From positions 28,171,253-28,235,252 of the forward strand of contig OY978525.1 in NCBI GenBank assembly GCA_963854835.1: a DNA stretch of 64,000 bases, given 5' to 3'. The notes below the pieces were generated by a model. The model was not told the DNA's origin. It saw only the letters and a program-made list of their open reading frames with translations, and ran no database searches. Shown in pieces: positions 21,779 to 34,342 of this stretch. A program made the position numbers and the translations under genes. Every line of letters begins with the position of its first letter. Position 1 is the stretch's first letter. The DNA comes from Megamerina dolium. Lineage: Eukaryota; Arthropoda; Insecta; Diptera; Megamerinidae.

Positions 21779-23290
21779 TTATACCCTGCATAATGCAATA
21801 TGCATGGTATATTCATTTCGGTCAGATGTTTGTGTCCACTTGAAGGAATCTCCGGAGATATAGACATGGATATATATTCGTGATCAGCGTCGATTAAATT
21901 TTCGATTTAACGATGTCCGTCCGTCCGTCCGTCTGTCTGTCACCTGGCTGGTTCGCACGATAACTTGAGTAAATATTGAGCTATTTCGATGAAATTTGGC
22001 ATAAGTAATCTATGATCCAAGGGTACGGAGGGGATTGATATTGGGCATGATCGGTCAATAACCACGCCCACACCAAGCATTCAAAGCGACTAACCTCGAA
22101 ATTTTCAAAATCTTTAACTTGCTATAACTCACATAATATACCACTTGGGACAACAATATTTGGCACATAGACTTATATTATACTACCATATAACCCCGCC
22201 AAAAGTGGTTGAGCCACGCCTACTTTTTAGCGTAGCTCTCATACAAAGTGTCTGTAGTTCTTTTTAATTGAAACAGCTGTAACTTCTACAATCTTCTGTC
22301 CAGAATAACCATAATTGACACTTAGATTAACACACCTTAGATTTAAGGTGTGGATTAGCATTGTACGAGCAACTAGGCTCACAGGAAATGGGCGCACCAC
22401 GCCCACTGTTTATCGTAGCCCCCATACAAATTTTAAATTGAAACAGCTGTAACTTCGGCAATCTTCTGTCTAGAATAACCATAATTGACACTTAAATTAA
22501 TATCGTAGTCGGCAAAAATCTGACAGAAAATCAGTGTGCCACGCCCACTCCTTCATGAGTCTCCCATACAAAGTCAAGGGAATTAAACTGAAACTTTTAA
22601 GCTTCATAACTTACAAACCATTTAGCGTAGGACAACGAGATTTAAGGTATGGATTAGTATTGTACGAGCAACTAGGCTCACAGAAAATGGGCGCACCACG
22701 CCCACTGTTTATCGTAGCCCCCATACAAATTTTAAATTGAAACAGCTGTAACTTCGGCAATATTCTGTCTAGAATAACCATAATTGACACTTAAATTAAT
22801 ATCGTAGTCGGCAAAAATCTACCAGAAAATCAGTGTGCCACGCCCACTCCTTCATGAGTCTCCCATACAAAGTCAAGGGAATTAAACCAAAACTTTTAAG
22901 CTCCATAACTTACAAACCATTTAGCGTAGGACAACCAAATTTAAGGTGTGGATTGATATTGAAAAATTAATTAGATATACAAGAAAGAGATACGTTACGC
23001 CCACTTTTTATATAGCTTCCGTACAAAGTCTCGGATTTATCTTAAACATTAAAACACCCATAACTTACTAATTAATACGCCTAGGTCAACCCATTGCAAC
23101 CTATGTAGTTTAGTATTATAGACAGAAATTGATCCTCCAAAATTGGTGAGGTACGTCTGCTTCTTAATGTAGGTCCTATACAAAGTAGTGGAAGAAAAGG
23201 ATGGATATACGAGCAAACTTTTTATATATACCTCTACATATGCTGGGTATAATTTGGTCGGCCCCAGCCGACTGTAAGGAGATTTTTTTA
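21779..23290 (+). mobile_element. DINE-1/INE-1-like element, copy 2
   Basis: Same 5' end (ttataccctgcata), (GTCC)n core at ~21917-21937 and 3' end (ggccccagccgactgtaagg, then T-rich) as copy 1. The central CCACGCCCAC array is shorter than in copy 1. The 3' inverted repeat has one mismatch (tatgctgggtataa). Confidence 0.85.
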
Positions 23291-23355
23291 TAAGATGTTG
23301 TCTACTGAAATTTCCATTTTGCCTGGGTTATTTTAGTATATCTATAATTGGATTT

Positions 23356-24676
23356 TTATACCCTGCATAATGCAATATGCATGGTATATTCATTTCGGTC
23401 AGATGTTCGTGTCCATTTGAAGGAATCTCCGGAGATATAGACATAGATATATATTCGTGATCAGCGTCGATTAAATTTTCGATTTAACGATGTCCGTCCG
23501 TCCGTCCGTCTGTCTGTCACCTGGCTGCTTCGCACGATAACTTGAGTAAATATTGAGCTATTTCGATGAAATTTGGCATAAGTAATCTATGATCCAAGGG
23601 TACGGAGGGGATTGATATTGGGCATGATCGGTCAATAACCACGCCCACACCAAGCATTCAAAGCGACTAACCTCGAAATTTTCAAAATCTTTAACTTGCT
23701 ATAACTCACATAATATACCACTTGGGACAACAATATTTGGCACATAGACTTATATTATACCACTATATAACCTCACCAAAATTGGTTGAGCCACGCCTAC
23801 TTTTTAGCGTAGCTGTCATACAAAGTGTCTGTACTTCTTTTTAATTGAAACAGCTGTAACTTCTACAATATTTTGTCTAGGATAACCATAATTGACACTT
23901 AGATTAACATGGTAGTCGGAAATAATATGGCAGAAAATCAGTATGGCACGCCCACTCCTTTTTGGGTCTCCCATACAAAGTTGCGGAAATAAAAAAAAAT
24001 GTTACCGGTTATAACTTGCAAACTATTCAGCGTAGAATAACGAGATTTAAGGTGTGGATTAGCATTGTACGAGCAACTAGGCTCATAGGAAATGGGCGCA
24101 CCACGCCCACTGTTTATCGTAGCCCCCATACAAATTTTAAATTGAAACAGCTGTAACTTCGGCAATCTTCTGTCTAGAATAACCATAATTGACACTTAAA
24201 TTAATATCGTAGTCGGCAAAAATCTACCAGAAAATCAGTGTGCCACGCCCACTCCTTCATGAGTCTCCCATACAAAGTCAAGGGAATTAAACCAAAACTT
24301 TTAAGCTCCATAACTTACAAACCATTTAGCGTAGGACAACCAAATTTAAGGTGTGGATTGATATTGAAAAATTAATTAGATATACAAGAAAGAGATACTA
24401 CGCTTCCGTGCAAAGTCTCGGATTTATCTTAAACATTAAAACACCCATAACTTACTAATTAATACGCCTAGGTCAACCCATTGCAACCTATGTAGTTTAG
24501 TATTATAGACAGAAATTGATCCTCCAAAATTGGTGAGGTACGTCTGCTTCTTAATGTAGGTCCTATACAAAGTAGTGGAAGAAAAGGATGGATATACGAG
24601 CAAACTTTTTATATATACCTCTACATATGCAGGGTATAATTTGGTCGGCCCCAGCCGACTGTAAGGAGATTTTTAA
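23356..24676 (+). mobile_element. DINE-1/INE-1-like element, copy 3
   Basis: Complete by its ends and separated from copy 2 by only ~65 bp. Its last ~450 bp is nearly identical to that of copy 2, apart from a short deletion after aagaaagagatac (~24395). The tandem array is the shortest of the three copies. Confidence 0.85.
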
Positions 24677-25829
24677 TAATTAATTCAGACATATTTTTGC
24701 TTGTTGAACCCACTGTTTGATTCACCCATTCAAGCATACATTCATATGTTGATTTTATATATTGTATGAACATGTACTTACATATGTATTTATAAATATT
24801 TATATTCACATTGGCTATCATCCAAATTGTACAATAAATTAACATTAAAATGGTTAAATTGAATGAAAATACAAATAAAAATAAGTAGTTTTATAAAATG
24901 AAGAAATATTCAAAAATACATACATATTTCGAGGAAAATAAAAGCAGTGAAAATAATCACTATAGGATAGAATTACAAGAATAGTTGTGAATATATAAAT
25001 ACATGGAATGTTCAAGTGAAACCAAAAACGAACAACAATTACAAAATCTATATGTAATATCAAATAAGAGAAAACATTTTAATTAACATTTTATGTCATA
25101 AAAGTTCTGTGATGCCTTTTAGCTTCATGTATGTACAAGTAGGTATATAATATACTTACGTATATTATACCACTGATGCTATAATATTATTTGGTTGCAT
25201 ACCTTTAGGCGAACGCACAATGTTATTAAGTCTATTTTCACATCATCCTTTTCATTTTGATGCTTCCTATTTTTCTTATTGAATCAATATTGATTTTGTT
25301 GTGTTTATTGTTGTTGTTGTTATCTAGTGTATATCTCCAGTGTACTTGTATTTAATTTTATTGTTTCACACTCACTCATTTATTCTATGTACTACTTGTA
25401 TTGAGAATTCTTAATTGCATAACTGCCTACACATATACGAGTATAACACACTCAATATAGAGTTATTATGGTACTTAATGCATTTTTATAGTAACTGTGT
25501 AGGTAGGTACATACTTTGGTCTACGCAGGTGTTGAACATTTTGTGTGTCTTTTGGAATTTCATCAATACAAGTGTGAGATTGTTATTTTGTCTATAGTAA
25601 TATGTGGTTTGTAGTATTTTGGATGTTTGTATTTTCATTTACAGTGTAGTAAGGTATCGACCATGCTCATTCAGAGTATTTGTGGTATGGTTAGCAAAAA
25701 TTTTTGGTATGCCAATAGGAAAATTATTTCTGGCTACAATACGAAAGCTCAGATAACTTATAGTTAGCATTATTCTGGAAATCACTTTGAAGATATAGTT
25801 TGCATCTAGCATCCAGTACAGTGTCCAGA
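24677..25829. other. AT-rich stretch, no feature recognised
   Basis: No domain or element end recognised. Confidence 0.5.
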
Positions 25830-26045
25830 ACAGTATTGAAAGGCATCCAATTATATTAGCCGATTCCGAATGCTTGAATTCTTACGACATCATTTTCAGA
25901 GCTTTCTCATAAGAGCTCTTTAAAAAGCATTAAAAAAATACAGTTTCTCTGTTGAAAGAACGGTCAATTACTTGCCGACAAGTGAGCTAATTAGATCGAA
26001 CACATTTTTGTTGTACAAAAAATTCCCGAGGATCGAGCGGGTGAA
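25830..26045 (-). mobile_element. tRNA-derived SINE relic
   Basis: Strongly diverged: ttagccgattccgaatgctt, gacatcattttcagagcttt, attacttgccgacaagtgag, then a decayed head. Confidence 0.65.
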
Positions 26046-26748
26046 CTTTGTTAGTGCTGTTATTAGTTGTTTTGAAATTTTTGTCAGTTCTTTATACATG
26101 CAGAAAGTATTCGTGATCTCTAATATCATCTGAAATCAGAGGTAATTCAGCATCATGGCAGCAGTCTGAGATAGTTTTTATATCCGAAATAAAGTTTGAT
26201 TTCATAATTATTAAAACAATAATAGCCTCGAGGATTTTTTTTGCGTAGTCGTCAATACAATTTTATTAAATGAAAGAGTAAGTATACTCATATTTACATA
26301 TGTTCTTGGATGCTTTCGGATTTGAAAAAGAATGAACATTATTGTTTCAGGGCATATTATCTTTATTTCACATAATACCAAACGATACCATATTTTCTAA
26401 TCGGCCTCTTACACAGGTAAATATCTTTGTATTTATATAGTAATCTAATAGGTGGAAGATAGTGAGAAAGAATTACATTATCCAATATTTACATTTACAC
26501 AAATACATATATATGTCCTACATTTATGTAAGTGCTAGTATGGTGGTATAAAATTACGAGCTCCCAAAATTTAATCTATTGAATTTTAATGTACACAGAA
26601 AATTACAAGAAAAGGTCGATGAATGTAAAAAAAAATTTTTTTAAATTAAAAGCTTAACACATATCGTATATTTATAAAGTAAATATGTGTATATATGTTT
26701 ACATATTTATATACAACCTTGTGATTGAATACAAGTTCAGTAACCATA

Positions 26749-28036
26749 TAAAGGGTTATCCATTTCGCGGTTTCAAAAGTATAGGGCTAGAATTCGACAT
26801 CTGTCAAACTGAGTTGTTAAAACAATTTCTTTCTTTTTCAGTTCAAAGTCTGACAGTTGCGAAAATGGATCGCACAACGCATTAAAATTGTAAAAACCTA
26901 CTACAAAAATGGTGATTCTGCCACAGCCACATAAGAGGAGATTATGGTTTACATAATCGTCCAACTACGCAAGCAATTGGCAAAATTGTGAAGAAATATG
27001 ATGAGACTGGATCGCTTACAGATATTGTAAGGCCTGTGCATCATCGTTTCGCTCGTACCATCGAAAATATCGCTGCTGTAAGTGAAAGTGTTGCCGAAGA
27101 CCCGAATGTGTCGATTCCTCGTCGTTCTCAGGAATTAGGACTGTCTTACGGCACATTATGGCGTATTTTGCATTTGGATCTACACCTACATCCATATAAA
27201 ATCCAGCTCACACAACAACTGAAGCCAACTGACCATTCACAACGTCGTAGATACGTCGAATGGGTGCTTGAACAACAGGCGGTGGACGGCGATTTTTCGA
27301 ACAAAATTTTCTTCAGCGACGAAGCACATTTCTCACTCGGTGGGTATGTTAACATACAAAATTGTCGTATTTGGGGTTCTGAGAATCCTCAAGTAATTGA
27401 AGAGAGGCCACTACATCCACAAAAAGTCACTGCTTGGTGCGCTCTTTGGTCAGGAGGTGTGATTGGACCTTACTTCTTCGAAAACGACGATGTAACGACT
27501 GTCACCGTCAATTCGGAGCGTTATGGTCACATGATAACCGACTTTTTTTTGCCTGCTATTGAAGAATACGACTTAGAGAATATGTGGTTTCAACAAGACG
27601 GTGCCACATGCCACACAACTTGAGCGAATATGGCTTTATTGCAAGAGAAATTTTCTGGCCGCGTAATTTCTCGTCGTGGCGATATCAAGTGGCCACCAAG
27701 ATCATGCGATTTGACACCGCTTGACTTTTTTTTGTGGGGCTACGCGAAAGACCGTGTTTATGCAGATAAACCTTTAACTCTTGAGCACCTAAAAACCAAA
27801 ATTCGTCACGGTATGGCTGAGATACCGCCCAATATGTGTCAAAAAGTGGTCGAAAATTACCTCAAAAGAATCGATACTTGCAACAATTCGCATGGTGGTT
27901 ATTTAAATGATGTAGTATTTCACACATAATGTCAACGTTTAAACTTTATAATAAAAAAGAAATATCATGATAAAAAATATTTTATATGTGTTTTATTTAA
28001 ATTTACTTTTGAAACCGCAAAATGGATAACCCTTTA
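26749..28036 (+). mobile_element. rosa-like mariner (DD41D), full length by its ends
   Basis: Inverted repeats of about 30 bp begin aaagggttatccattt on the left and end aaatggataaccctttata on the right, with one or two differences. TA dinucleotides lie at the borders. At ~1.29 kb, with a single transposase frame inside, it has the usual size of an autonomous mariner. The transposase is interrupted, so the copy is dead. Confidence 0.92.
26865..27929 (+). pseudogene. rosa-like mariner transposase, interrupted
   Basis: This encodes a cut-and-paste DDE transposase. The ATG at 26865 begins MDRTTH and is followed at once by a frameshift and stop; a second shift restores the frame near 26930 (RGDYGLHNRPTTQAIGKIVK). 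The HTH domain runs to about LSYGTLWRILHLDL. Catalytic motifs are IFFSDEAHFSLGG, MWFQQDGATCHT and SCDLTPLDFFLWG. Counting across the in-frame stop, 41 residues separate the second Asp from the Asp of LDFF, giving DD41D as in the rosa subfamily. The stop TGA at 27620-27622 replaces what is probably Arg after CHTT. The C-terminus ends NDVVFHT. Three lesions in total make the protein non-functional. Confidence 0.92.
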
Positions 28037-28964
28037 TATTAATCATTTTGTTATTTCTTGTTTCTAGTCATAAATCACATCATCTCAAAAAAGAAAAAAC
28101 AAAAGCAAACGATGTTCCACTGAATGGTCAAAGCTCCTATATTAGTTACATGTGTTACCAAAATAACTGACAGACATAAAAGTCATTAGCATTGAGTGCT
28201 GGTCATTTTAAAATCAAACCACACTCAATTGTACTAATTGTAGTGGTGGTCGCAGTTAAAATTTGTAATCGCATTTCAAATGGTATACGATTTTGTGCAC
28301 TCTACTTTGCATTGAAAGAAACTATTCATCATTTTAGTAGGGATTTATTGAGTGGAGTTATTCATTGATTGTAACCATTAAAATTAGGGTACACGAATAC
28401 ATACTTTAAGGTTTTTTAAAGAGGAAACTTTATAATTTCCATATATTTTGCAACATTCATAGTACATACTTGAGAGAATATATTGTTGAGGCTTTGATTC
28501 AATTTAAAACATAAAGACCATTCTTACAACAAAAAGCGGTTCGTATCAAATTTTTAATTGCATATAAAATCGTAGCACATATTTAGGCATAGTTCAACAA
28601 CCAGTAAAGCGAAAAGCCATCATGAAATATTCAAAACCATTTAACCGATATATACTATATACCCACATAAATATATAATACACAGAGGCAAACAGAGAAA
28701 TTGGATGAAAATGGCCAACAACGATTTTATTCAATGACTTTTCCACATATTCATATCTTTCATATAGGTATATGATTGTTATATATAAGATCTGTTCAAA
28801 ATTTCAGAATATGATTTTTTCTACATTGGATGGTTACGTACATTAGTGCGTCTTCAAGGTTTGGAAACATGGTCTCGACCATTTAAACATTTCTTTTTCA
28901 GAAAGTCAAAAAATATACTTTTAAACAATGTCCATTCAAATAGAGCTTTGTAAAAAAGTTTAGA
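28037..28964. other. no feature recognised
   Basis: AT-rich; no domain or repeat family identified. Confidence 0.45.
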
Positions 28965-29105
28965 AAGCATGATGTCACAAGAACTCGGCCGTTCAGAATC
29001 GGCATATATAACCAGTTTCCTTTCAATAACTTCCAAAATGAAATGGCATAATCATATTGGAAGAAAAGTTCGACCAACGTTTTTCAAAGTCAATAATTTC
29101 TTCTA
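28965..29105 (+). mobile_element. tRNA-derived SINE tail relic
   Basis: gatgtcacaagaactcggcc, then gttcagaatcggc and a decayed tail match the 3' third of the SINE in plus orientation. Confidence 0.55.
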
Positions 29106-29340
29106 AGCGCTAAAAGTTTTTTGGAATGCTCTTAGCTGAAAATATTAGTGGAGAAGAATTCTGAATTACTAAGTCCATTAGCCTAATCTGACCACAGAGG
29201 TTAATGATGTAATACTGATTGAGGTATAGCGTCTGTAAAACGGCTATCAAATGTCAAAGTTACGATAAAAAAGCGTTTTGGATCGAGGGAATCCAAAATA
29301 ATAAATAATAATTAAATGGTGCGGAGAAGCTCTTGGATAT

Positions 29341-29693
29341 AAAAATATGTGGCACTTAAAGCCCCGAAGGGCTCATTGGCCGAGCTTCTCTTCAATTACT
29401 GTTGTGCGTGTTAAATTTTAGACAGTATTAGAAGGGACCTACTTATTTTAGCCGGTTCCGAACGGCAGAACCCTTGCGACATCACTTTTTTTGAGCTTTA
29501 TCACAGAGTTCTTTTAGAAGCTTTTCATGGCAAGTTGTTACTGTCGGAAGAATTGCCAATTGCTTGCCGACAGGTGAGTACCGTTCGAAAGAAAAATCTT
29601 TTCGATATTAAATTTATTTTGCATTAGCCGGGGATTGAACCACGACCTACAGATCAGAAGGCCAACACACCAACCACTGAGCCACGGCACCGA
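29341..29693 (-). mobile_element. tRNA-derived SINE, full-length copy with 11-bp TSD
   Basis: The best-preserved copy: tail atatgtggcacttaaagccc, body, and tRNA head with B box (29631-29641) and A box (29674-29684) in reverse complement. The direct repeat ctcttggatat flanks it exactly (29330-29340 and 29694-29704). It defines a unit of about 350 bp. Confidence 0.95.
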
Positions 29694-29850
29694 CTCTTGG
29701 ATATGCTTTCAATTTATTAACCACTAAAATGGTAACCCTCATACCAAATGTCTCAAATATCGCAGATGTTTCTTAACCGAATCAAAAAAATGAATCTCTC
29801 TCTCAGTGGATGGTATAAATATTTGATTCCGAACAGATGAAATGCACATA

Positions 29851-30989
29851 AACGGTGATTCAATTGAACTGAAATCTGTTATAAGTAAAACTAAAACTGT
29901 TATAATTTTTAAACCGCTAGTACTACAGCTGTTATATTTACGAGTAGCTTGAAGACAGTACATTCTATAGTTTACAAGCGCGGAAAAACATTTTGGATTG
30001 AGTTTTCTTGAAAAAAGTTCTGAAAAAGTGCTGTAATTCAAACGTATACTTGGCTGGACTTCAAGTGAATAAAGTTTTTGTATATCGTGCCATAACACGT
30101 TATAACTTTACTGGCAGCATTGCGAAACGCCATGGAGGGGGTAAGAAAAAGACAGCAACATCTCCAGTAATGATTTCAAAAGTTCGCAAAATGAGCTTGG
30201 ACTAAAGCAGTACAAATTTCAAAATACGCATGGTCTTACCGATGTTAAAAAAAGAAAAGTTAGACCCCAAAGAGCCAAAGAGTCGATCTGTTTGGCCGCA
30301 AATGGGGAAATTCCAAGTATTGTGTTCTCCGATGAATCACCATTCATTATTGAACAACATGTGAGCAAACAAAATGATCGAGTTTACTCACCAGAGAGAT
30401 ATGCTGAAAATTTGGCGAGTCGGTTGGCCAGCAGAAAACAAGCTGCGCCGATGCTAATGGTGTGGACTGCCGTTACGGCCGATGGGCGTCCTCCGCTTGT
30501 ATTCATCGACCATGGGGTGAAAATAAATGCGAAAATTATCGGTAAACTATTTTAGAGGGAGCAATAAAGTCCTGGGGAGACAAACATTGCAACAGGACTC
30601 AGCACCATCGCAGAAAGCACGCGTCAACCAAGAATGGCTGAAAAACAATCTTCCGTGCTTCATTTCGTCATCATAATGGACGCCAAATTCACCGGATGCA
30701 AATCTTTGTGCTTAGGATGTCTGAAGATTAAGGTTGGCACTAAAAAATACCAAATTGGTGACCATCTCAAACAAGCGCTTCGCCGAGAATAGTCCAAAAT
30801 ACCGCAAACTTACTTGCGGGCAGCGTGGCATGGTTTCATCGGACTTTTGAATAATGTATACAATTTAAAGTTGATATATCGAAAACCGCTAATTATTTGT
30901 AAACAATTTTTGTTTTTGTTCAACGCATTTCGTCAATAAATAAAAAAATCAGCGTTTTGAATTGGTTTCAGTTCGATTGGACCACCGTG
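29851..30989 (+). mobile_element. mariner-like element with DD37D-type transposase
   Basis: Imperfect inverted repeats (about 20 of 25 positions; left acggtgattcaattgaactg, right cagttcgattggaccaccgt) are each bordered by TA (29849-29850, 30990-30991). At 1.14 kb it is close to full length for the group, with a broken transposase inside. Confidence 0.85.
29985..30860 (+). pseudogene. DD37D mariner-like transposase relic
   Basis: The HTH region is seen as ITRYNFTGSIAKRHGGGKKK (frame at 30008). The core is IPSIVFSDESPFIIEQHV, then NDRVYSPERYAENLASRLAS and PMLMVWTAVTADGRPPLVFI (frame at 30292). Downstream, in another frame, come QQDSAPSQKARVNQEWLKNN and PNSPDANL. Counting across a stop, the second Asp to the Asp expected in the PDANPLDF consensus is 37 residues, as in the DD37D (maT) group. 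Here that last motif is broken by a frameshift after DAN. Several frameshifts and stops make it dead. The superfamily is secure; the maT label is inferred from spacing. Confidence 0.8.
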
Positions 30990-30991
30990 TA

Positions 30992-32376
30992 ATTGTAAAA
31001 GCCTACAAATAGAGTAAAACTATCAATAAGTTAGCACAGCCACATTGGCGCTGGCTGGGCTAACGGGAGACAATAATTCGGAGCATAGTCATTGGGCAGA
31101 TATAAGGAAGACTACGCGAATGTTAAGAGTGAATGGAAAAGTGGAAGAGTAAGAGGAGCAGATCGAGCAACGAAAAGAAAGGCACAATCAAAACTAATAG
31201 ACAGTCGGATGTGTAGAATGAACGACAAGCAAATCAATTGGATTTATATATTGTTTGCATATGCGGGTGTTGTTGTGTCATGTTGCTTTGGCGATGTATG
31301 GCGTGATGCTGAAAGAAATATCATGGAACAGTAAAAGCAAGTTACAAATATTGTCTCGCGGCCAATTTGAAAAAAAAAACTATGTACATTGGTATATTTA
31401 TTTTTTTACATTGGTATATGTATGCCAAATTGCACTTTGTTCTGTAGTCTAATACATATAGGTTCAGAGATATAAATAGTGGTGCATGTAGTAGATATGT
31501 AAAAATATATGTATATACACCATATAGTCATAGCATGAATGGATGCCATGTTAACATTTTTGGCCTTTTAAAATTTTCGGTTGATAATTATTTAGTTGCA
31601 CGCTTGAATGCATATTTGCAATTGCGAGTTGATGATGTTCAAAGTTTATTGCTTTGGCATCGCTGATAGATATATATCGTATAGTGTACGTGTAACGTAT
31701 GTAATGAATTGGATGGATAGTAATACTACTACATACATACATATATACGAATATGTAATAGTATGTAGATAGATGCTTGTGGCGAAGCAATTGAAACCAT
31801 TAGAGAGTATATTCAAAACAATTTGCGCGATATTTTCAAAAAAAAAAAAATAATAAAACAATGAAATATTATTATTTTCTTTTTGTATTTTCATTTCAAT
31901 TGGCTTAATGGATCTTGGTTTTGTGTTTATATTTATTTAGTTATTCTGTATTCTATGTTAATATTGCTAAATACTTAGGTATGATATGAATTTTTACGAG
32001 TATATGCATAATTTGTGGTATATAACAAATATGCTTAGTAAATATATACATTTATGCATATAGCATCGTTTTGTATATTTTTTATATAGTGGATAAATAA
32101 ATAAAAAAAACATTGTTTGTGTTTTTTGTAGAAGATTTATAAATTTTCTATTTGTCTGTTACATGAATTAATTTTGAAGATATGTAGGTCATAAATGTTC
32201 TTTTATTTTTAAAATTTATTTATTTTCTTTTATTTTATATTGTTCTATACATTTAATCATACCAGTTGAAATTGAGTTTATATAATACTTCGGATTGTGA
32301 CATCATCTTAATAAGCGAAACCCAGATTAAATGGTTTGTGATTAAAACGATAAAACGAATAAAAAAAGAAATAAAT
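30992..32376. other. no feature recognised
   Basis: AT-rich. An 80-codon frame at 31092-31334 (basic N-terminus, hydrophobic stretch IYILFAYAGVVVSCCF) has no recognised relatives, and I do not support it as a gene. Confidence 0.4.
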
Positions 32377-32727
32377 AAATATGTGGTACTTATAAGTCCC
32401 GAAGGTCTCTTTGGTCGAGCTTCGCTTCCAGTACTGTTGAGCGTGTTAAATTTTGGACGGTATTAGAAGGGACTTACTTATTTTAGCCGGTTCCGAACGG
32501 TTGAACCCTTGTGACATCACTTTTTCTGAGCTTTGTCATAGAGTTCTCTTAGAAGCTTTTCCATGGCAAATTGTTACTGCCGGAAGAATTGCCAATAGTA
32601 TGCCGACAGGTGGACATCGTTCAAAAGAAAAATCTTTTCGATACTAAATTTATGCTTCAGCCGGGGATTGAACCCATGATCAACAGACCAGAATGCCAAC
32701 GCACTAACCACTGAGCTACGGCATATT
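32377..32727 (-). mobile_element. tRNA-derived SINE, near full-length copy
   Basis: Tail aaatatgtggtacttataag, body gggacttacttattttagcc, and head with gggattgaaccca (B box) and ccactgagctacggca (A box), all in reverse complement. Confidence 0.92.
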
Positions 32728-32949
32728 CAACGACTAATATTGAATATCGTGTATTAGTCATGGACGCTTTAATGAATAGTTTTTCCAAAAAGTTAAGCTT
32801 CTGAACTCTTGCTTAAAGGCAGATACTGATCATGACCATTTATTTCCAAATAGATATGATATGCGATATTTTTAGATTTATTTGAGTTTGCAATCATAGC
32901 GAGTAATGTCTAATAATGAGTTGAATGAGCTCTTCGTCAACATAAAAAA

Positions 32950-33430
32950 ATAAATATGTGAAAGGCCTTTTGGTCGAGTACTGTTGTCCTGTTGTATTAG
33001 GTTGAATTTTGGACAGTATTCGAAGGAACCTACTTATATTAGCAGGTTCCGAACTTAGCAGGTTGACTTATCATAGAGTCCTTTTAGAAGATTTTCATGG
33101 CAAATCACTACTGCTGAAAGAATTGCCAATTGCTTGCCAACTGTTGGTTGACTTATCATAGAGCCCTTTTAGAAGATTTTCATGGCAAATCACTACTGCT
33201 GAAAGAATTGCCAATTGCTTGCCAACTGTTGGTTGACTTATCATAGAGCCCTTTTAGAAGATTTTCATGGCAAATCACTACTGCTGAAAGAATTGCCAAT
33301 TGCTTGCCAACTGTTGGGTACTATTCGTAAGAAAAACCTTTGCGATATTATTGTTGTGCTTCAGTCGGGGGTTGAGTCCACGACCTAAAAATCAGAAGGC
33401 CAAACAACTAACCAATTAGCCCGCTCTTTG
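32950..33430 (-). mobile_element. tRNA-derived SINE with internal 85-bp triplication
   Basis: Tail and body match the other copies, but the middle is present three times. The head is diverged (ggggttgagtccacgacc, aaccaattagcccgctc). Confidence 0.9.
33061..33315 (-). repeat. 85-bp x 3 tandem repeat inside SINE
   Basis: Three head-to-tail units (33061, 33146, 33231) each start ggttgacttatcatagag. They are identical except gtcc versus gccc in the first unit. Confidence 0.97.
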
Positions 33431-34332
33431 CCATCATTGACTCCTTTTAAGTTCATCGACCTCAGGAGGTTCTTTGGATTTGTCATATAAAGACAATTGA
33501 AGTGTCCGTTTTTCTAATCAGATGCGAATTTTGCAGTATTTTGGATTTGAAAATAACATCAGTGGGCAAAATAAAAAGAGTACCGAAACGATTTATATGA
33601 ATTTATTTATTTATCTGAATTATATCGTATAGAATTTATCGATGAGATATTTGAAATCTTGATTTGCACATTCACTTAGAGTTTAATGCCTAACCTCCAC
33701 TAGAACTGCCGTCTCCACTCTTTGGAATTGCAGAGGTCTTATGTTAAAGTCACTTTAACTTGGATTTCGGGTTATCGTAGATCTATGCAAAGGAGATTGT
33801 AGATGAAGTACTCACATTTAGTTTTGCACTCCATTACATCGACCCAAAGTCAGACCTTGAGATTTCACGATCTCCACCTTCTCAATCTTTGAAAATTGGC
33901 TAAAAACTGTTGAAATGACTACTGGAAAATAATCCCTGGGTCTGAGCTATTAAACTTCAGCAGCTTTCCTGGCTCCATTGTATACTCATAAAGCCAATTG
34001 AAGAGAACACTTTAGTCAAAAATGTGTCCTAAACCATGATGAAAGAAGAATGAAGTCGCAATGCACTTTTGAATGTTTAAAATCTTTTTTTCAGCTGGCG
34101 CGATTGTCCTCTGCCACCAAGCCGATACGTTCATTAGATGGAGTGGAAATTGCATCGTATGGGCGAATAAGTGGCTCAGTGGGATCGTTCGTTTAAAAAA
34201 AATATAAAAAAATAAAGGCACGATGGTATTGGGAGGTGGTATGAAAGACATGATGCCTTTCTAACCATAAATATTTGCAGTATCAATTTATACAAGGTTG
34301 TGTCTAAAATGAGCGATGGTATTAGTACAGGT
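33431..34332. other. no feature recognised
   Basis: Sequence of mixed complexity with no convincing ORF. It is the insertion site of the RTE copy to the right. Confidence 0.4.
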
Positions 34333-34342
34333 GTATTGTACC

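Noticed and set aside
31092..31334. 80-codon ORF with a hydrophobic segment
   Set aside because: No recognisable homology and no supporting splice or promoter context; length is within chance.
33061..33315. CRISPR-like direct repeats
   Set aside because: Three contiguous 85-bp copies without spacers, inside a SINE in a eukaryotic sequence.
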